From Schlegelella_A sp036263655 (lineage in GTDB: Bacteria; Pseudomonadota; Gammaproteobacteria; Burkholderiales; Burkholderiaceae_C), in NCBI GenBank assembly GCA_036263655.1, contig DATAGP010000037.1, positions 92,476 to 156,475 of the forward strand: DNA of 64,000 nucleotides. The letters run 5' to 3'. The notes below the pieces were generated by a model. That model saw nothing but the letters and a program-made list of their open reading frames with translations. It was not told where the DNA came from and did no database searches. The number at the start of each line of letters is the position of its first letter. Position 1 is the first letter of the stretch. Positions 41,535 to 50,391 of this stretch are shown in pieces. Both the position numbers and the translations under genes were made by a program.

Positions 41535-43862
41535 TCAAGACGGCCGGGCCTGGTCGGGCTTGCTGTAGTCGCAGACGCCTTCCGGAAACACCTGCTTCAG
41601 CCGCGCGATGTCGGCCGCGCCCGGCACCCAGGGCGCGTAGGTGCCGTCGGCCACTGCCGCGTCGACCGACTTGAGCGCGCACTTGTAGATGCCGCCCTCG
41701 ATCGGCGCGCCGGCGACGATGCGCGACGTCGAGTACAGCGGGAAGGCCTGGGTGCAGCGCCCGGCCGGCTTGTCGTCGAGGATGCCGTCCCAGGCGTCGT
41801 TGCCGGCGTAGATCAGCTTGCCGGTGACGTCGAAGCAGCTGTCGACCGCGCGCGCCGGCCGGTTCTCGCCGATGCTGCGCGTCGGGTTGGCTCGGATGTT
41901 CGCCATCCACTCGTCCATCACCTGCATCGCGTCAGGCGTCTGGCTCGCCTTGGCGACACCGGGCTGGGTGTCGGTGAACCAGATCACCAGATGGTCCGAG
42001 TGGCCCATCTTCTGCTGCACGCGCTTGCGGACCGCGAACGATTGGTGCGTGTTGTGCATGTCGAGCTCGCGCTCCATGTACTGCCGGTGATCGATCGTCG
42101 GCACCGGGAGGTCGCCGCCGAACACCATGCCCGAGGTGTAGGCGGCACGCATCGCCGAGAGCTCGCCGCGGGTGCGCGGCGCCGGCTGGTCGGGGGCCGG
42201 GCTCAGGTTCATGTTGCGACGGCTCCAGAGGTCGAACTTGCTCGGGTCCGCGAGCACGTCGGCCTGCGTGCCGATGTAGGGGAAACCTTCCTGGACCATC
42301 TGGCTCGGATGCTTCCAGCCGCCGATCCTGAAGTTGAGGTCGACGAACTCGGCGCCCGTGATCCTGCCGTCCTTGAGCGACTCGAGCCCGTACTGGACGC
42401 CGACGTTGTCCCAGGTCGGCAGGGCCGCGCCCGTCGAGTCGACGCCGTAGATGTTGCGCAGGTCGTCGTAGTGGGTCCAGCGGATGGCGGCGATGTCGGA
42501 CTGGGGCACGTACTTGTCCTGGTTGGTCACCTGCCCGTAGAGCGGATTCATGGCCAGGGCCGACAGACCGATCCAGGCCTTGCGGCACTCGCTCGAGCCG
42601 CGCGCGGTGCTGAAGCCGAGCATCGTCTTGACCTGGGCGAACGGGTCGTTGACGCGCGCGGCGTCGTTCTGCCCCGCCGGGGTTTCCTCGGCATTCATGC
42701 CGACCAGCCAGGTCCGGTTCTTGGTCGTCCGCCACTTGGCGTTGGCCTTGTCGGTGACGTCCATGTAGTGCTCGAGCAGCTCGCAGTCGCCGACATGGAT
42801 CGTCTGCGTCACCATGTCGGGGTACGACTGCACCGGCAGCGCCGCGTCGAGCACGCCCGGGTTGTTCTGGGCCAGGATGTACTGCTGGATCGCACCGCCC
42901 GAGCCGCCGAGGCCGTAGGTGTAGAGCGGACGGCCGTAGCGCTCGACGAAGCGCTCCTTCGTCATCATCGCCGTCTCGCCGGCCACCTGCAGGTTGTAGT
43001 GCGTGCCGGTGTTGTTGCCGCTCGAATGGACGATCGCGTCGCCACGCGCCAGCACGTCGGGCTCGAGCGAGCGGCTGTGCAGCGTGCCCTGGCTGTGGCC
43101 GATGGCGACCCCGCCCTGGAAGTAGTACTGCAGGCGCTTGTTCCACAGGCTCAGGTCGGGGCTGGAGGCGCTCTCGCCGCGCGGCGCCAGCATGGCGAAG
43201 CTGTAGATGAACCGATTGATGGTGCCGCGCTCCTGGCGCACGACGAAGTCGACGCTGCGCCCGTCGGGCAGGGTGATGACCTTCACGTCGGCAGGCCGGG
43301 AGCCGTCGGTCGGCATGTCCTTCCACTGCTCGCCGGTGCTGCGGTAGCGATAGGTGACGTAGGTCTCGAGCGAGCAGTTGCGGCTGTAGCCGACGACGCT
43401 GCCGGCCGCGTCGGTCACGGCGTAGCCCGGCGCCGCAGTGCTGTCGACGAGCGGCTGCTTGCCGAGCTGCGTCGTGGTGCAGACGAAGGGCGCCTGCTGC
43501 GGGCCGGACAGCATCGGCCCGGTGATGGGGTGGTTGGTCAGCGTCAGGCGCCGCTGCTCGAAGCCGCTGCTGCGCAGCTCGAGCGTGTTGGCGCCGTCTC
43601 GCAAGCCGCTGACGACGCCTTCCAGCCGGTCGCCGTCGGCCTGAAGCGCCGGCGAGATCTTCTGGCCGTTGAGCCACAGCTCCAGCGTCGCGTGCGTCTC
43701 CTTCGGCGCCCGCACCTCGATCCGCGCATCGCCGCCAGACACGTACTCGGGCGAGCTCGAGAGGACCGACAGCGTGGCCTCGGAGCTGTCGCCGCCGCCG
43801 CCGCAGGACGCCAGCAGAATGGTCGCGGCCGTGACCGCCGAGCTTGCCTTCCAGATGTTCAT
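41535..43862 (-). CDS. DUF6351 family lipoprotein, copy 2
   Basis: A 775-residue lipoprotein from ATG 43862 (AAGGAG seven bases upstream; signal ending TILLASCGGGG). It parallels copy 1: LSSSPEYVSGGDARIEV, TNHPITGPMLSGPQQAPFVC, LAPRGESASS, the elbow YGLGGSGGAIQQYILAQNNPGVLD with a full G-x-S-x-G, and FPEGVCDYSKPDQ at the end. It has about 40 extra residues in the middle. Paralogy is plain from these shared blocks. Being exported and hydrolase-like, it may act on a polymer or lipid outside the cell, which is inference. Confidence 0.8.
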   Translation of the reverse strand: MNIWKASSAVTAATILLASCGGGGDSSEATLSVLSSSPEYVSGGDARIEVRAPKETHATLELWLNGQKISPALQADGDRLEGVVSGLRDGANTLELRSSGFEQRRLTLTNHPITGPMLSGPQQAPFVCTTTQLGKQPLVDSTAAPGYAVTDAAGSVVGYSRNCSLETYVTYRYRSTGEQWKDMPTDGSRPADVKVITLPDGRSVDFVVRQERGTINRFIYSFAMLAPRGESASSPDLSLWNKRLQYYFQGGVAIGHSQGTLHSRSLEPDVLARGDAIVHSSGNNTGTHYNLQVAGETAMMTKERFVERYGRPLYTYGLGGSGGAIQQYILAQNNPGVLDAALPVQSYPDMVTQTIHVGDCELLEHYMDVTDKANAKWRTTKNRTWLVGMNAEETPAGQNDAARVNDPFAQVKTMLGFSTARGSSECRKAWIGLSALAMNPLYGQVTNQDKYVPQSDIAAIRWTHYDDLRNIYGVDSTGAALPTWDNVGVQYGLESLKDGRITGAEFVDLNFRIGGWKHPSQMVQEGFPYIGTQADVLADPSKFDLWSRRNMNLSPAPDQPAPRTRGELSAMRAAYTSGMVFGGDLPVPTIDHRQYMERELDMHNTHQSFAVRKRVQQKMGHSDHLVIWFTDTQPGVAKASQTPDAMQVMDEWMANIRANPTRSIGENRPARAVDSCFDVTGKLIYAGNDAWDGILDDKPAGRCTQAFPLYSTSRIVAGAPIEGGIYKCALKSVDAAVADGTYAPWVPGAADIARLKQVFPEGVCDYSKPDQARPS

Positions 43863-44056
43863 GTCTCGTCTCCTTGGGCCATTCTTCTGCGCATGGAGCC
43901 TCCGCTGGAAGACGGATAAGCCCCGAGCCGACACCACGCCGGCAGGCTCGTCGTTTGCCCGACGCGATTCCCGCTTTCGTTTCGGGAGCCGTGCGCATGC
44001 AGCCAACGACCTCTGAGCCCGACCGCGCTTCGCTCGGAAGCTCGTCCGGTGTTGCG

Positions 44057-44488
44057 ATGACCGGCCATTGCCTCTGCGCTGCCGTCACGCTCACGGTCAG
44101 CGGAGACCACGATCCCCGCGTCGGCGCCTGCCACTGCCGGATGTGCCAGCGCTGGTCCGGGGGGCTCTTCCTCTGCTTCACCGCCGACGCAGCGGCCGTC
44201 ACCGTCACGGGCGAGGTCACGCGCTACCGCTCCTCTGCCTTCGCCGAGCGGGCCTTCTGCCCGCGCTGCGGCTCGCACCTGTGGTTCAGGGACACGAAGG
44301 ATGGCGGCGAGCCCCGGAGGTATGAGCTCATGCCGGGCCTTTTCGACGCGGCCCGTGACTGGCCGCTTCGGTCGGAGATCTACGTGGACCGTGCCATGGC
44401 CTCGGTCCGTCTCGGCGGCGACCACCGCCGCGAGAGCCGGGCCGAGTACGAGGCCGAGAATCCGTTCGTCGAGGGCGATGCGGCATGA
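44057..44488 (+). CDS. GFA/CENP-V family zinc protein
   Basis: A 143-residue protein with the zinc-binding pattern of glutathione-dependent formaldehyde-activating-like proteins: HCLCAAVTL (C-x-C), GACHCRMCQRWSGG (C-H-C-x-x-C) and AFCPRCGSHLWF (C-x-x-C). Only some members bind S-hydroxymethylglutathione. ATG 44057 gives the family start MTGHCLC; an ATG at 43997, with GGGAG nine bases before it, would add 20 residues, so the start is not settled. It is divergent from copy 2 of the DUF6351 pair. Confidence 0.82.
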   Translation: MTGHCLCAAVTLTVSGDHDPRVGACHCRMCQRWSGGLFLCFTADAAAVTVTGEVTRYRSSAFAERAFCPRCGSHLWFRDTKDGGEPRRYELMPGLFDAARDWPLRSEIYVDRAMASVRLGGDHRRESRAEYEAENPFVEGDAA

Positions 44489-44513
44489 CGCCCTCTTGGC
44501 GACGACCAAACGT

Positions 44514-46124
44514 TCATCGGCCGATGCGCACGATGCGTCCGGCCTCGCTGTCGGTGAGGACGTAGAGCGCCCCGTCCGGACCCTGACGTACATCGCGGAT
44601 GCGCTCGCCGAGCGACGTGAAGAGCGCCTCCCGCGCGGTGACGGTGTCGTTGTCCAGCACGAGCCGCCACAGCGCCCTGCCGGCAAGCGAGCCCATGAAG
44701 AGGTTGCCGCGCCACTCGGGCATGAGGTCGCCGGTGTAGAACGCGAGCCCGCTCGGAGCGATCGAGGTCGGCGTCCAGGTGGTGAGCGGCTCGACGTAGG
44801 TCGGCGCGTGCACGCCGCCGCCGATGCGGCAGGCGTCGCCCACCGGATCGCCGTAGTTGCAGCCGTAGCTCTTCATCGGCCAGCCGTAGTTGCTGCCGGC
44901 CCTGGCGATGTTGATCTCGTCTCCGCCCTGCGGGCCGTGTTCGGCGACCCAGAGCTCGCCGGTCGTGGGGTGCAGCGCCGCGCCTTGCGGGTTGCGCAGA
45001 CCGATCGACCAGAGCTCGGGCCGTGAATCGGCGCCGAAGCTCGGGTTGTCCGGCGGCACGCTGCCGTCCCTGGCGATGCGCACCACCTTGCCGAGGTGTC
45101 CGGTCACGTCTTGCGAGGGGCTGCCGAGCAGTCGCTCGCCGAGGGTGACGAACAAGGTCTTGTCGGTACCGAAGACGAGCCGCGAGCCGAAGTGGATGGT
45201 GCCGGGGACCTTCGGCAGCTGGCGGAAGATGACGTGCACGTCGACGAGTGCGTTGCCGAAGAGGCGGCCCCGTGCCACCGCCGTGCCAGCGTTGCCGGCG
45301 TCCGCGCCGGTGCCGGCCTCGGCGTATGAGATGTAGACCCACGGGTCGGTTGCGAAGTCGGGGTCGATGGCGACGTCGAGCAGGCCGCCCTGGCCCGATG
45401 AGACGACCGCCGGCACGCCCCCGAGCGGCTGCCCGACGCTGCCGCCGCCGGCCGCCACCAGCACCAGCGAGCCGCCTTTCAGGGTGACGAGCGCCCGCCC
45501 GTCCGGCAGGAAGACGAAGCCCCACGGCGTGTCCAGCTCGGCGGCCCAGGTCGCGGTCCCGATCGGCCGGCTCGGCCCGTGCGACCACTGCTGGTTGGCG
45601 CCGCCGTGGCAGTCCCACATGATGATGGAGGCATCGTTGTTCGGGTTCGCGCCCGCGACATCGAGGCAACGGCCGGAGAGCTCGGACCTGAGGAGCTTGC
45701 CGTCCCAGCGCCACTTCTGGTTGCTGCCGCCGTGGCAGTCGTAGAGCTTCACCTCGGCCCCGTTGCTCGGGCTCGCGAACCAGACGTCGACGCACATGCC
45801 GCTGGTCGTCTTCAGGTCGCCGGCGCTCGTGAGCGTGAAGCGCTGCGCGTCGCTGCCGTTGCAATCCCACAGCCGCAGGCGCATGCCGGACGACTGGTCG
45901 TTGTTCGGCACGTCGAGGCAGCGGTCGGCGAGGCCGACCAGCGGCCCGCCAGCGTCGACGGAGTCGGTGTTCGCGTCGGCGTCGAGCCGGCTCGCCTTGG
46001 TGCCGGCGCCAACCGCATCGAGAGCGGACGGCGCGGATGCGTTCGAGGTGCCGTCGCCGCCCCCGCAGGCGGCGAGGAGCGAGGCGACGACGACGGCTGA
46101 AGCGAACGCGAGGCGAATCTTCAT
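44514..46124 (-). CDS. Lipoprotein: ricin-type lectin domain fused to PQQ-type sugar dehydrogenase
   Basis: A 536-residue lipoprotein (signal VVVASLLAACGGG; ATG 46124 has GGAG eight bases upstream). Residues about 55-185 form one beta-trefoil with three repeats, each holding the Q-x-W/F motif (DAQRFTL, NQKWRWD, NQQWSHG) and CLDV strands. Residues about 190-536 are a soluble glucose dehydrogenase/aldose sugar dehydrogenase propeller: LDTPWGFVFLPDGRALVT, GGLLDVAIDPDF, WSIGLRNPQGAALHPTTGELW, VAEHGPQGGDEINI and GSNYGWP. Binding to a polysaccharide and oxidising it would be a natural combined role (inference). Confidence 0.85.
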   Translation of the reverse strand: MKIRLAFASAVVVASLLAACGGGDGTSNASAPSALDAVGAGTKASRLDADANTDSVDAGGPLVGLADRCLDVPNNDQSSGMRLRLWDCNGSDAQRFTLTSAGDLKTTSGMCVDVWFASPSNGAEVKLYDCHGGSNQKWRWDGKLLRSELSGRCLDVAGANPNNDASIIMWDCHGGANQQWSHGPSRPIGTATWAAELDTPWGFVFLPDGRALVTLKGGSLVLVAAGGGSVGQPLGGVPAVVSSGQGGLLDVAIDPDFATDPWVYISYAEAGTGADAGNAGTAVARGRLFGNALVDVHVIFRQLPKVPGTIHFGSRLVFGTDKTLFVTLGERLLGSPSQDVTGHLGKVVRIARDGSVPPDNPSFGADSRPELWSIGLRNPQGAALHPTTGELWVAEHGPQGGDEINIARAGSNYGWPMKSYGCNYGDPVGDACRIGGGVHAPTYVEPLTTWTPTSIAPSGLAFYTGDLMPEWRGNLFMGSLAGRALWRLVLDNDTVTAREALFTSLGERIRDVRQGPDGALYVLTDSEAGRIVRIGR

Positions 46125-46198
46125 GTGCATGACTCCGTGATCGCAGGTGCGTGCGGGACGAGCGTCACCGCGCGCCGGACGGGGGCTCCACCCGCTTT

Positions 46199-47203
46199 TC
46201 ATCTGCATCCGTGCAATCGAGCCACGGTGTCCGTGGCGTGCCGAACGATCTCGTCGACGATCTCCGCCGCCGGCTTGATGGCATCGATCAAGCTGCAGGA
46301 CTGGCCGGCGTAGAGCGCCATCTGCTCGATCTCCGCGTCCACGCCGGGCTCGGGCAGATAGGCCGAGTACGCCGGAACGTCTACTGTGGTCCCGCCGCTT
46401 TGCATGGTGCCCACGACCGTTCCCTCGTCCGGCCGTTCGCCGGCCGGGGGCCGCCCTGCTCGCTCCCAACGCTCGATCCCGGCAGTGCGCAGGACCCGGT
46501 GCGGCGCGTTCGCCCATCCTAGGTTGAACTGCTCCGTGTACACCGTGTCTTCGGCCTTCGCCGTCACGATCCGAGCCTTGTAGGCGTCGGCCGCACGCGC
46601 CTCGGTACTCGCCAGGAAGCGCGTCCCGATGGAGACGCCCTGCGCCCCGAGACTCAGCGCCGCCACGAGTCCACGACCGTCTGCGATTCCTCCGGAGCCG
46701 ATCACCGGAAGGGGCGCGACGGCATCGACAATCGTCGGCAGCAGGACAGACAGTGCCGTCGTGCCCTTGACGTGCCCGCCGGCTTCGACGCCTTGCGCGA
46801 TGATCGCGTCCACTCCGGCCTGGGCTCCCGCGATCGCCTCGCTGACGGACCCGACCTGCAGGAACACCTTGATCCCGCGTCGATGAGCCTCGTCGACGTA
46901 GGGTGCCGGATCCCCCCAGAAGAGCACCAGGATCGGAACCCGCTCATCGAAGCAGGCCTCGACCTGCCCTCTCCGCAACAGAGGCAGGACGAGATTGACG
47001 CCGAAGGGCCTGTCGGTCAGATCCTTCAGCCGCTCGATCTCACCCCGGACGAACTTGCCCGGCAAGGAGGCCGTGCCGAGGACACCGCATCCTCCGGCGT
47101 TGGAGACCGCGGCTGCGAGCTCCGGGCCCGACGCCGTGCCGATGCCGGCGCAAAAGACGGGGTGCTCGATGCCAAGAGCACGGCAGAGCTCGGTCTTCAG
47201 CAT
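46199..47203 (-). CDS. Nitronate monooxygenase / 2-nitropropane dioxygenase family
   Basis: A 334-residue FMN TIM-barrel enzyme. Conserved segments are IEHPVFCAGIGTASGPELAAAVSNAGG, GVDAIIAQGVEAGGHVKGT with the catalytic histidine, PVIGSGGIADGRGLVAALSLGAQGVSIGTRFLASTEA for the phosphate of FMN. It oxidises alkyl nitronates or acts as an NAD(P)H:quinone/enoyl reductase-like protein in some members. It is cytoplasmic and lies 74 bases upstream of the lectin-dehydrogenase gene start on the same strand. Confidence 0.88.
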   Translation of the reverse strand: MLKTELCRALGIEHPVFCAGIGTASGPELAAAVSNAGGCGVLGTASLPGKFVRGEIERLKDLTDRPFGVNLVLPLLRRGQVEACFDERVPILVLFWGDPAPYVDEAHRRGIKVFLQVGSVSEAIAGAQAGVDAIIAQGVEAGGHVKGTTALSVLLPTIVDAVAPLPVIGSGGIADGRGLVAALSLGAQGVSIGTRFLASTEARAADAYKARIVTAKAEDTVYTEQFNLGWANAPHRVLRTAGIERWERAGRPPAGERPDEGTVVGTMQSGGTTVDVPAYSAYLPEPGVDAEIEQMALYAGQSCSLIDAIKPAAEIVDEIVRHATDTVARLHGCR

Positions 47204-47492
47204 GGCGCCTCCATGCTCGTTAGCGTGGCGAAGAGCCGCACGCGCGTCAAGGGAAACGGGCCCGCGATCGCGCCCGCGACGAGAGCAGCCGGCGGGACAC
47301 GAGAGAGAGCGCCCGGACGTCGAACTGAGGCTCCCCGTGACGCAACGGGGCAGGTGCCCGAGGCGTTGTAGGACGGGTCGACGCCCGAAGGCATCACAAA
47401 GTCGCTTTGCGACACGCGGACGGCCCGAGCTCAGCCCTTCGGCACCTTGATTGCTCGGGGGAAGGTTCCCTCAACCCTGCAGGAGCTATCCC

Positions 47493-47855
47493 ATGCAAGC
47501 GAAATTGATCGTTGCCATTGCCGTCGCCGCCCTGGCCGGAGCCGCGCAAGCGCAGACCACGGGCAGCACCGCCAGAGAGGCAGCACGGGACACCGGCGCT
47601 GCGGCCAAGGCCGCCGTGACCCCGGGTGACCAGAACATGGGCCGCACCCCCAACAACCGCAGCGGCGGCGTGATGGGGAACGACCAGCCGGCCGGCGCCG
47701 CCGGGCGCGCGGCCGAAGCGGCGGTCACGCCCGGCGACCAGAACATGGGCCGCACGCCGAACAACCGCAGCGGCGGTGTCATGGGCACCGACCGCACCCG
47801 GACGGACGCGGGGACGACCAGCGGCACCCTCCCCGCCCGCGCGGATCGCAACTGA
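47493..47855 (+). CDS. Small exported protein with duplicated 23-residue motif
   Basis: A 120-residue protein with AGGAG eight bases before ATG 47493. Residues 1-20 are a signal peptide (IVAIAVAALAGAAQA). Residues 40-62 and 76-98 are identical over 23 residues, each containing VTPGDQNMGRTPNNRSGG, with a period of 36 residues. The rest is low-complexity Thr, Gly and Ala. No family is recognised. The composition suggests an unfolded periplasmic or cell-surface protein. Confidence 0.75.
   Translation: MQAKLIVAIAVAALAGAAQAQTTGSTAREAARDTGAAAKAAVTPGDQNMGRTPNNRSGGVMGNDQPAGAAGRAAEAAVTPGDQNMGRTPNNRSGGVMGTDRTRTDAGTTSGTLPARADRN
47610..47786 (+). repeat. Internal direct repeat, period 108 bases
   Basis: Bases 47610-47678 and 47718-47786 code for the same 23 residues but differ at several third codon positions, so the duplication is not recent and the peptide has been kept by selection. 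Confidence 0.8.
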
Positions 47856-47931
47856 CGACGAAGTGCAGTGAGCGCGGGTCGACGAGCGCGGCGCAAGCGC
47901 CGACGGCTCGCGCCGATCTGTCTATCCTCTG

Positions 47932-47965
47932 ACCGGGCGAGGCGCTTAGCGGCGTCTCGCCCGGT
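47932..47965. terminator. Strong hairpin between converging genes
   Basis: Arms ACCGGGCGAG and CTCGCCCGGT pair perfectly over ten bases with a 14-base loop. It lies between the end of the repeat protein and the end of the converging PHA-system gene, a typical shared terminator place. Confidence 0.6.
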
Positions 47966-47987
47966 TCACGTCCGGGTCCGCAGGCCG

Positions 47988-48299
47988 CTACTTCTTTTCC
48001 AGCAGCAGCCGTCCCGCCTTCCGCAGGCGACTCCTGAAGCCGCTCGCGATGAGGCCGAGCACGCCGGGCAGGTGGATCTCCATCGTCACCGCGGCGTCGC
48101 CGACATCGACAAAGCCGGTGATCGTCTGAGCCAGCGCCGTGACGCTGAAGACGAGCCGATCTCCTTCCCAACGTTCGCTGCACTGGCCGCTGCCGCCCGG
48201 CAAGCCGCGAAGCGTCTTCGCGAAACCCGTCTCGATGCGACGGCGCGCCTCGGCGCGGCCGAGCTGGTGCGGGATGCTGATCGTGAGGGGCGGCGTCAT
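47988..48299 (-). CDS. Polyhydroxyalkanoic acid system family protein
   Basis: A 103-residue cytoplasmic protein starting at ATG 48299. ISIPHQLGRAEARRRIETGFAKTL at the start and LVFSVTALAQTITGFVDVGDAAVTMEIHLPGVLGLI in the middle match the small PHA_gran_rgn family found next to polyhydroxyalkanoate genes in Burkholderiales. Role in PHA granules is known only by association, and no other PHA gene is here. Confidence 0.75.
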   Translation of the reverse strand: MTPPLTISIPHQLGRAEARRRIETGFAKTLRGLPGGSGQCSERWEGDRLVFSVTALAQTITGFVDVGDAAVTMEIHLPGVLGLIASGFRSRLRKAGRLLLEKK

Positions 48300-48362
48300 G
48301 GCGCGAGGGTGCCGCGATGCGCGGCATGGTGCAAACGGTTTCCTTGCCGGGCGTGTGGCGAA

Positions 48363-48488
48363 GTGCGGTGGCCATGGTGTGCCACAACAAGAGAGCGGCA
48401 GGGGAAGGTGTGTATCAGGCCGACGAACACGGTCACGGCCGGCGTGGCGTTCGGGCAGCCGTATCAGGCACCGTTCTCGACGCGATAG
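48363..48488 (+). pseudogene. Possible small ORF or relic with RQGKVxIxPTNTVTAGV motif
   Basis: From GTG 48363 the frame reads 41 residues ending QAPFSTR; the core is RQGKVCIRPTNTVTAGVAF. The same core appears in the ORF at 52167. Neither the start codon nor a ribosome site is convincing, so this copy is probably a relic. Confidence 0.35.
48391..48460 (+). repeat. Dispersed 70-base repeat, copy A
   Basis: Similar to 52209-52278; an identical run CCGACGAACACGGT and several nearby blocks are shared. It includes the peptide motif described at 48363. Confidence 0.65.
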
Positions 48489-48530
48489 GGAATCCGTGGA
48501 GTACCGTCGGGGACTTTGAAAGCCCAACGC

Positions 48531-48794
48531 ATGAAGTCCGCTCCTTTCGTCTTGTCGTCCGCATTGCTCCTGACGCTAGCCGCCTGCTCCAAGCAGCCGG
48601 AGGAGGCGGCCCGTCCCTCCACCACGACGGCCCCTGCGAGGGTCGCGGCGCCTGCCTCGGATCCGTCGCTGCCGTCGGCGTCTGTCGTCGCGAGCGCGCC
48701 GTCCACGCCCCTCGAGCCTCCTGCGTCCGCTCCTGCGGGCATGCCGATGCCAGCGTCGGCACCTGCAGCGGCGTCTGCCGCAAGCGCACGCTAG
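48531..48794 (+). CDS. Small Pro/Ala/Ser-rich lipoprotein
   Basis: An 87-residue protein starting at ATG 48531. The signal SALLLTLAACSKQPEEAARP has a clear lipobox (L-A-A-C). The remainder is a low-complexity linker of Pro, Ala and Ser with no fold signature. It could be a cell-wall-spanning spacer or a minor lipoprotein. It precedes a Bug gene by 87 bases. Confidence 0.65.
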   Translation: MKSAPFVLSSALLLTLAACSKQPEEAARPSTTTAPARVAAPASDPSLPSASVVASAPSTPLEPPASAPAGMPMPASAPAAASAASAR

Positions 48795-48881
48795 AACGGC
48801 GCTCGGGTCGATGGCGCGCACCGTGCGCACGGCGCCGCGGCCGAGCCTGCACCCACCCTCGAACACATCAGGAGACGCCCC

Positions 48882-49877
48882 ATGCCCCGTTCCATCACCC
48901 GCCGCGACGCCCTCGGTCGCGCCTGCCTGCTGGCCGCCGCCCTCGCCTGCGCCGGATCGCTTGCGCAGGCCCAGGACTACCCGAGCAAGCCGATCAGCAT
49001 CGTCGTGCCGTTCCCCCCGGGCGGAACGACTGACCTGGTGACGCGAACCCTCGCCGAGGCGCTGTCGAAGAGCCTCGGCCAGCCGGTGCTGGTCGAGAAC
49101 CGCCCCGGTGCCGGCACGACGGTGGGGGCCGACGTGGTCGCCAAGGCCCGGCCCGACGGCTACACGCTGCTGATGGGCGCCGTGCACCACACGATCGCGC
49201 CCAGCGTCTACAAGAAGCTGTCATACGACCTGCAGAAGGACCTGGTGCCGATCACGACGGTGGCGTCGGTGCCGAACATCGTCGCCGTCAACCCGACCGT
49301 GACGCCCGTCAAGAGCATCGCCGAGCTCATCGCCCTGGCCAAGGCGTCGGCGCAGAAGCCGCTCAGCTACGGCTCCAACGGCAACGGCACGGCGCAGCAC
49401 CTGATCGGCACGCTGTTCCAGCAGCAGACCGGCACGACCCTGCTGCACGTGCCGTACAAGGGGAGCGCGCCGCTCGTCGCCGACCTGCTCGCCGGCCAGG
49501 TGAACATGTCCTTCGACAGCATCACGGCGCAGTGGGCCTTCCTGAAGAACGGCAAGCTGCTGCCGCTGGCCGTCACGGCGCAGACGCGCTCGTCGTTCCT
49601 GCCGAACGTGCCGACGCTCCAGGAGGCCGGGCTCAAGGGCTTCGACATCCAGACCTGGTACGGCGTCATGGCACCGGCCGGGACACCCAGGCCGGTGATC
49701 GAACGGCTCAACGCCGAGATGGTGAAGATCATCAAGTCGCCGGCCTTCGCCAGCGCCATGGCCAACGGCGGCTGCGAGCCGCTCGGCAGCACGCCCGCCG
49801 AGATGAGCGCCCTCATTTCCAGCGAGATGGCGAAGTTCGCGCAGATCGTGAAGGACGGGAACCTGGTCGTCGAGTGA
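48882..49877 (+). CDS. Tripartite tricarboxylate transporter (Bug/TctC) substrate-binding protein
   Basis: A 331-residue binding protein, the third in the window. The leader RRDALGRACLLAAALACAGS with cleavage near LAQAQ has a twin-arginine-like start. The ligand loop YPSKPISIVVPFPPGGTTD is canonical, as are KLSYDLQKDLVPIT and HVPYKGSAPLVADLLAGQ. No TctAB genes are present. It is the same length as the first Bug protein but differs in the ligand loop. Confidence 0.92.
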   Translation: MPRSITRRDALGRACLLAAALACAGSLAQAQDYPSKPISIVVPFPPGGTTDLVTRTLAEALSKSLGQPVLVENRPGAGTTVGADVVAKARPDGYTLLMGAVHHTIAPSVYKKLSYDLQKDLVPITTVASVPNIVAVNPTVTPVKSIAELIALAKASAQKPLSYGSNGNGTAQHLIGTLFQQQTGTTLLHVPYKGSAPLVADLLAGQVNMSFDSITAQWAFLKNGKLLPLAVTAQTRSSFLPNVPTLQEAGLKGFDIQTWYGVMAPAGTPRPVIERLNAEMVKIIKSPAFASAMANGGCEPLGSTPAEMSALISSEMAKFAQIVKDGNLVVE

Positions 49878-49962
49878 GCCGCTGCCTCGGGCGCGCGACA
49901 TCCCTGCCGCGACGGGATGCGCAGTCGGACATCATCCGGAGTGAAACCCCGAGAGGACGGCG

Positions 49963-50358
49963 ATGAACCTGAAAGTACCCATCCAGATCCTGGACGAGCT
50001 GGCGGAGACGGTGATCCGCTCCACCGGTTCCCTCGACCTGGCGAGCGGCGAGATCTTCGACGTTCGCTACGACGTCGACCGGCCCGGGCCGATGGGCATG
50101 CCGGCGGTCGACGAGCAGTACGAATTCACCTGCGGCGTGCTGTCCAACGACGGCAAGGACGTCGAGTTCCGGATCGACGTCGACGTGATGGCTGGACGCT
50201 ACTTCGTCAACCCGACCGAGCTGCTGGAGCTGAAGGTCCGGGCGGCCAAGCTCTTCGCCGGCCTTGAAGGCAAGACGCTGCTCGCCGCTTCGGAGCGCGC
50301 TGCGGCGGCCTCCTCGTCGGACGCCCGGATCAGCGGCCCGGACGGGCGCCTTCACTGA
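49963..50358 (+). CDS. Hypothetical cytoplasmic protein
   Basis: A 131-residue acidic protein (KVPIQILDELAETVIRSTG, VDEQYEFTCGVLSNDGKDVEF). No signal peptide or membrane segment is present. I do not recognise the family; the tail is low complexity. Weak upstream GAGG is seen at 49950. It converges on the membrane protein gene. Confidence 0.6.
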   Translation: MNLKVPIQILDELAETVIRSTGSLDLASGEIFDVRYDVDRPGPMGMPAVDEQYEFTCGVLSNDGKDVEFRIDVDVMAGRYFVNPTELLELKVRAAKLFAGLEGKTLLAASERAAAASSSDARISGPDGRLH

Positions 50359-50391
50359 GCGACAGCGGCTGCAGGAGCCGGGGCGGCTTCA

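Noticed and set aside
41433..43919. An 828-residue plus-strand frame opposite the second DUF6351 gene.
   Set aside because: The minus-strand frame has a lipoprotein signal, a good ribosome site and family blocks.
47204..47492. Possible gene or promoter in the 289 bases before the repeat protein.
   Set aside because: No frame with coding features and no clear -35/-10 pair found by eye.
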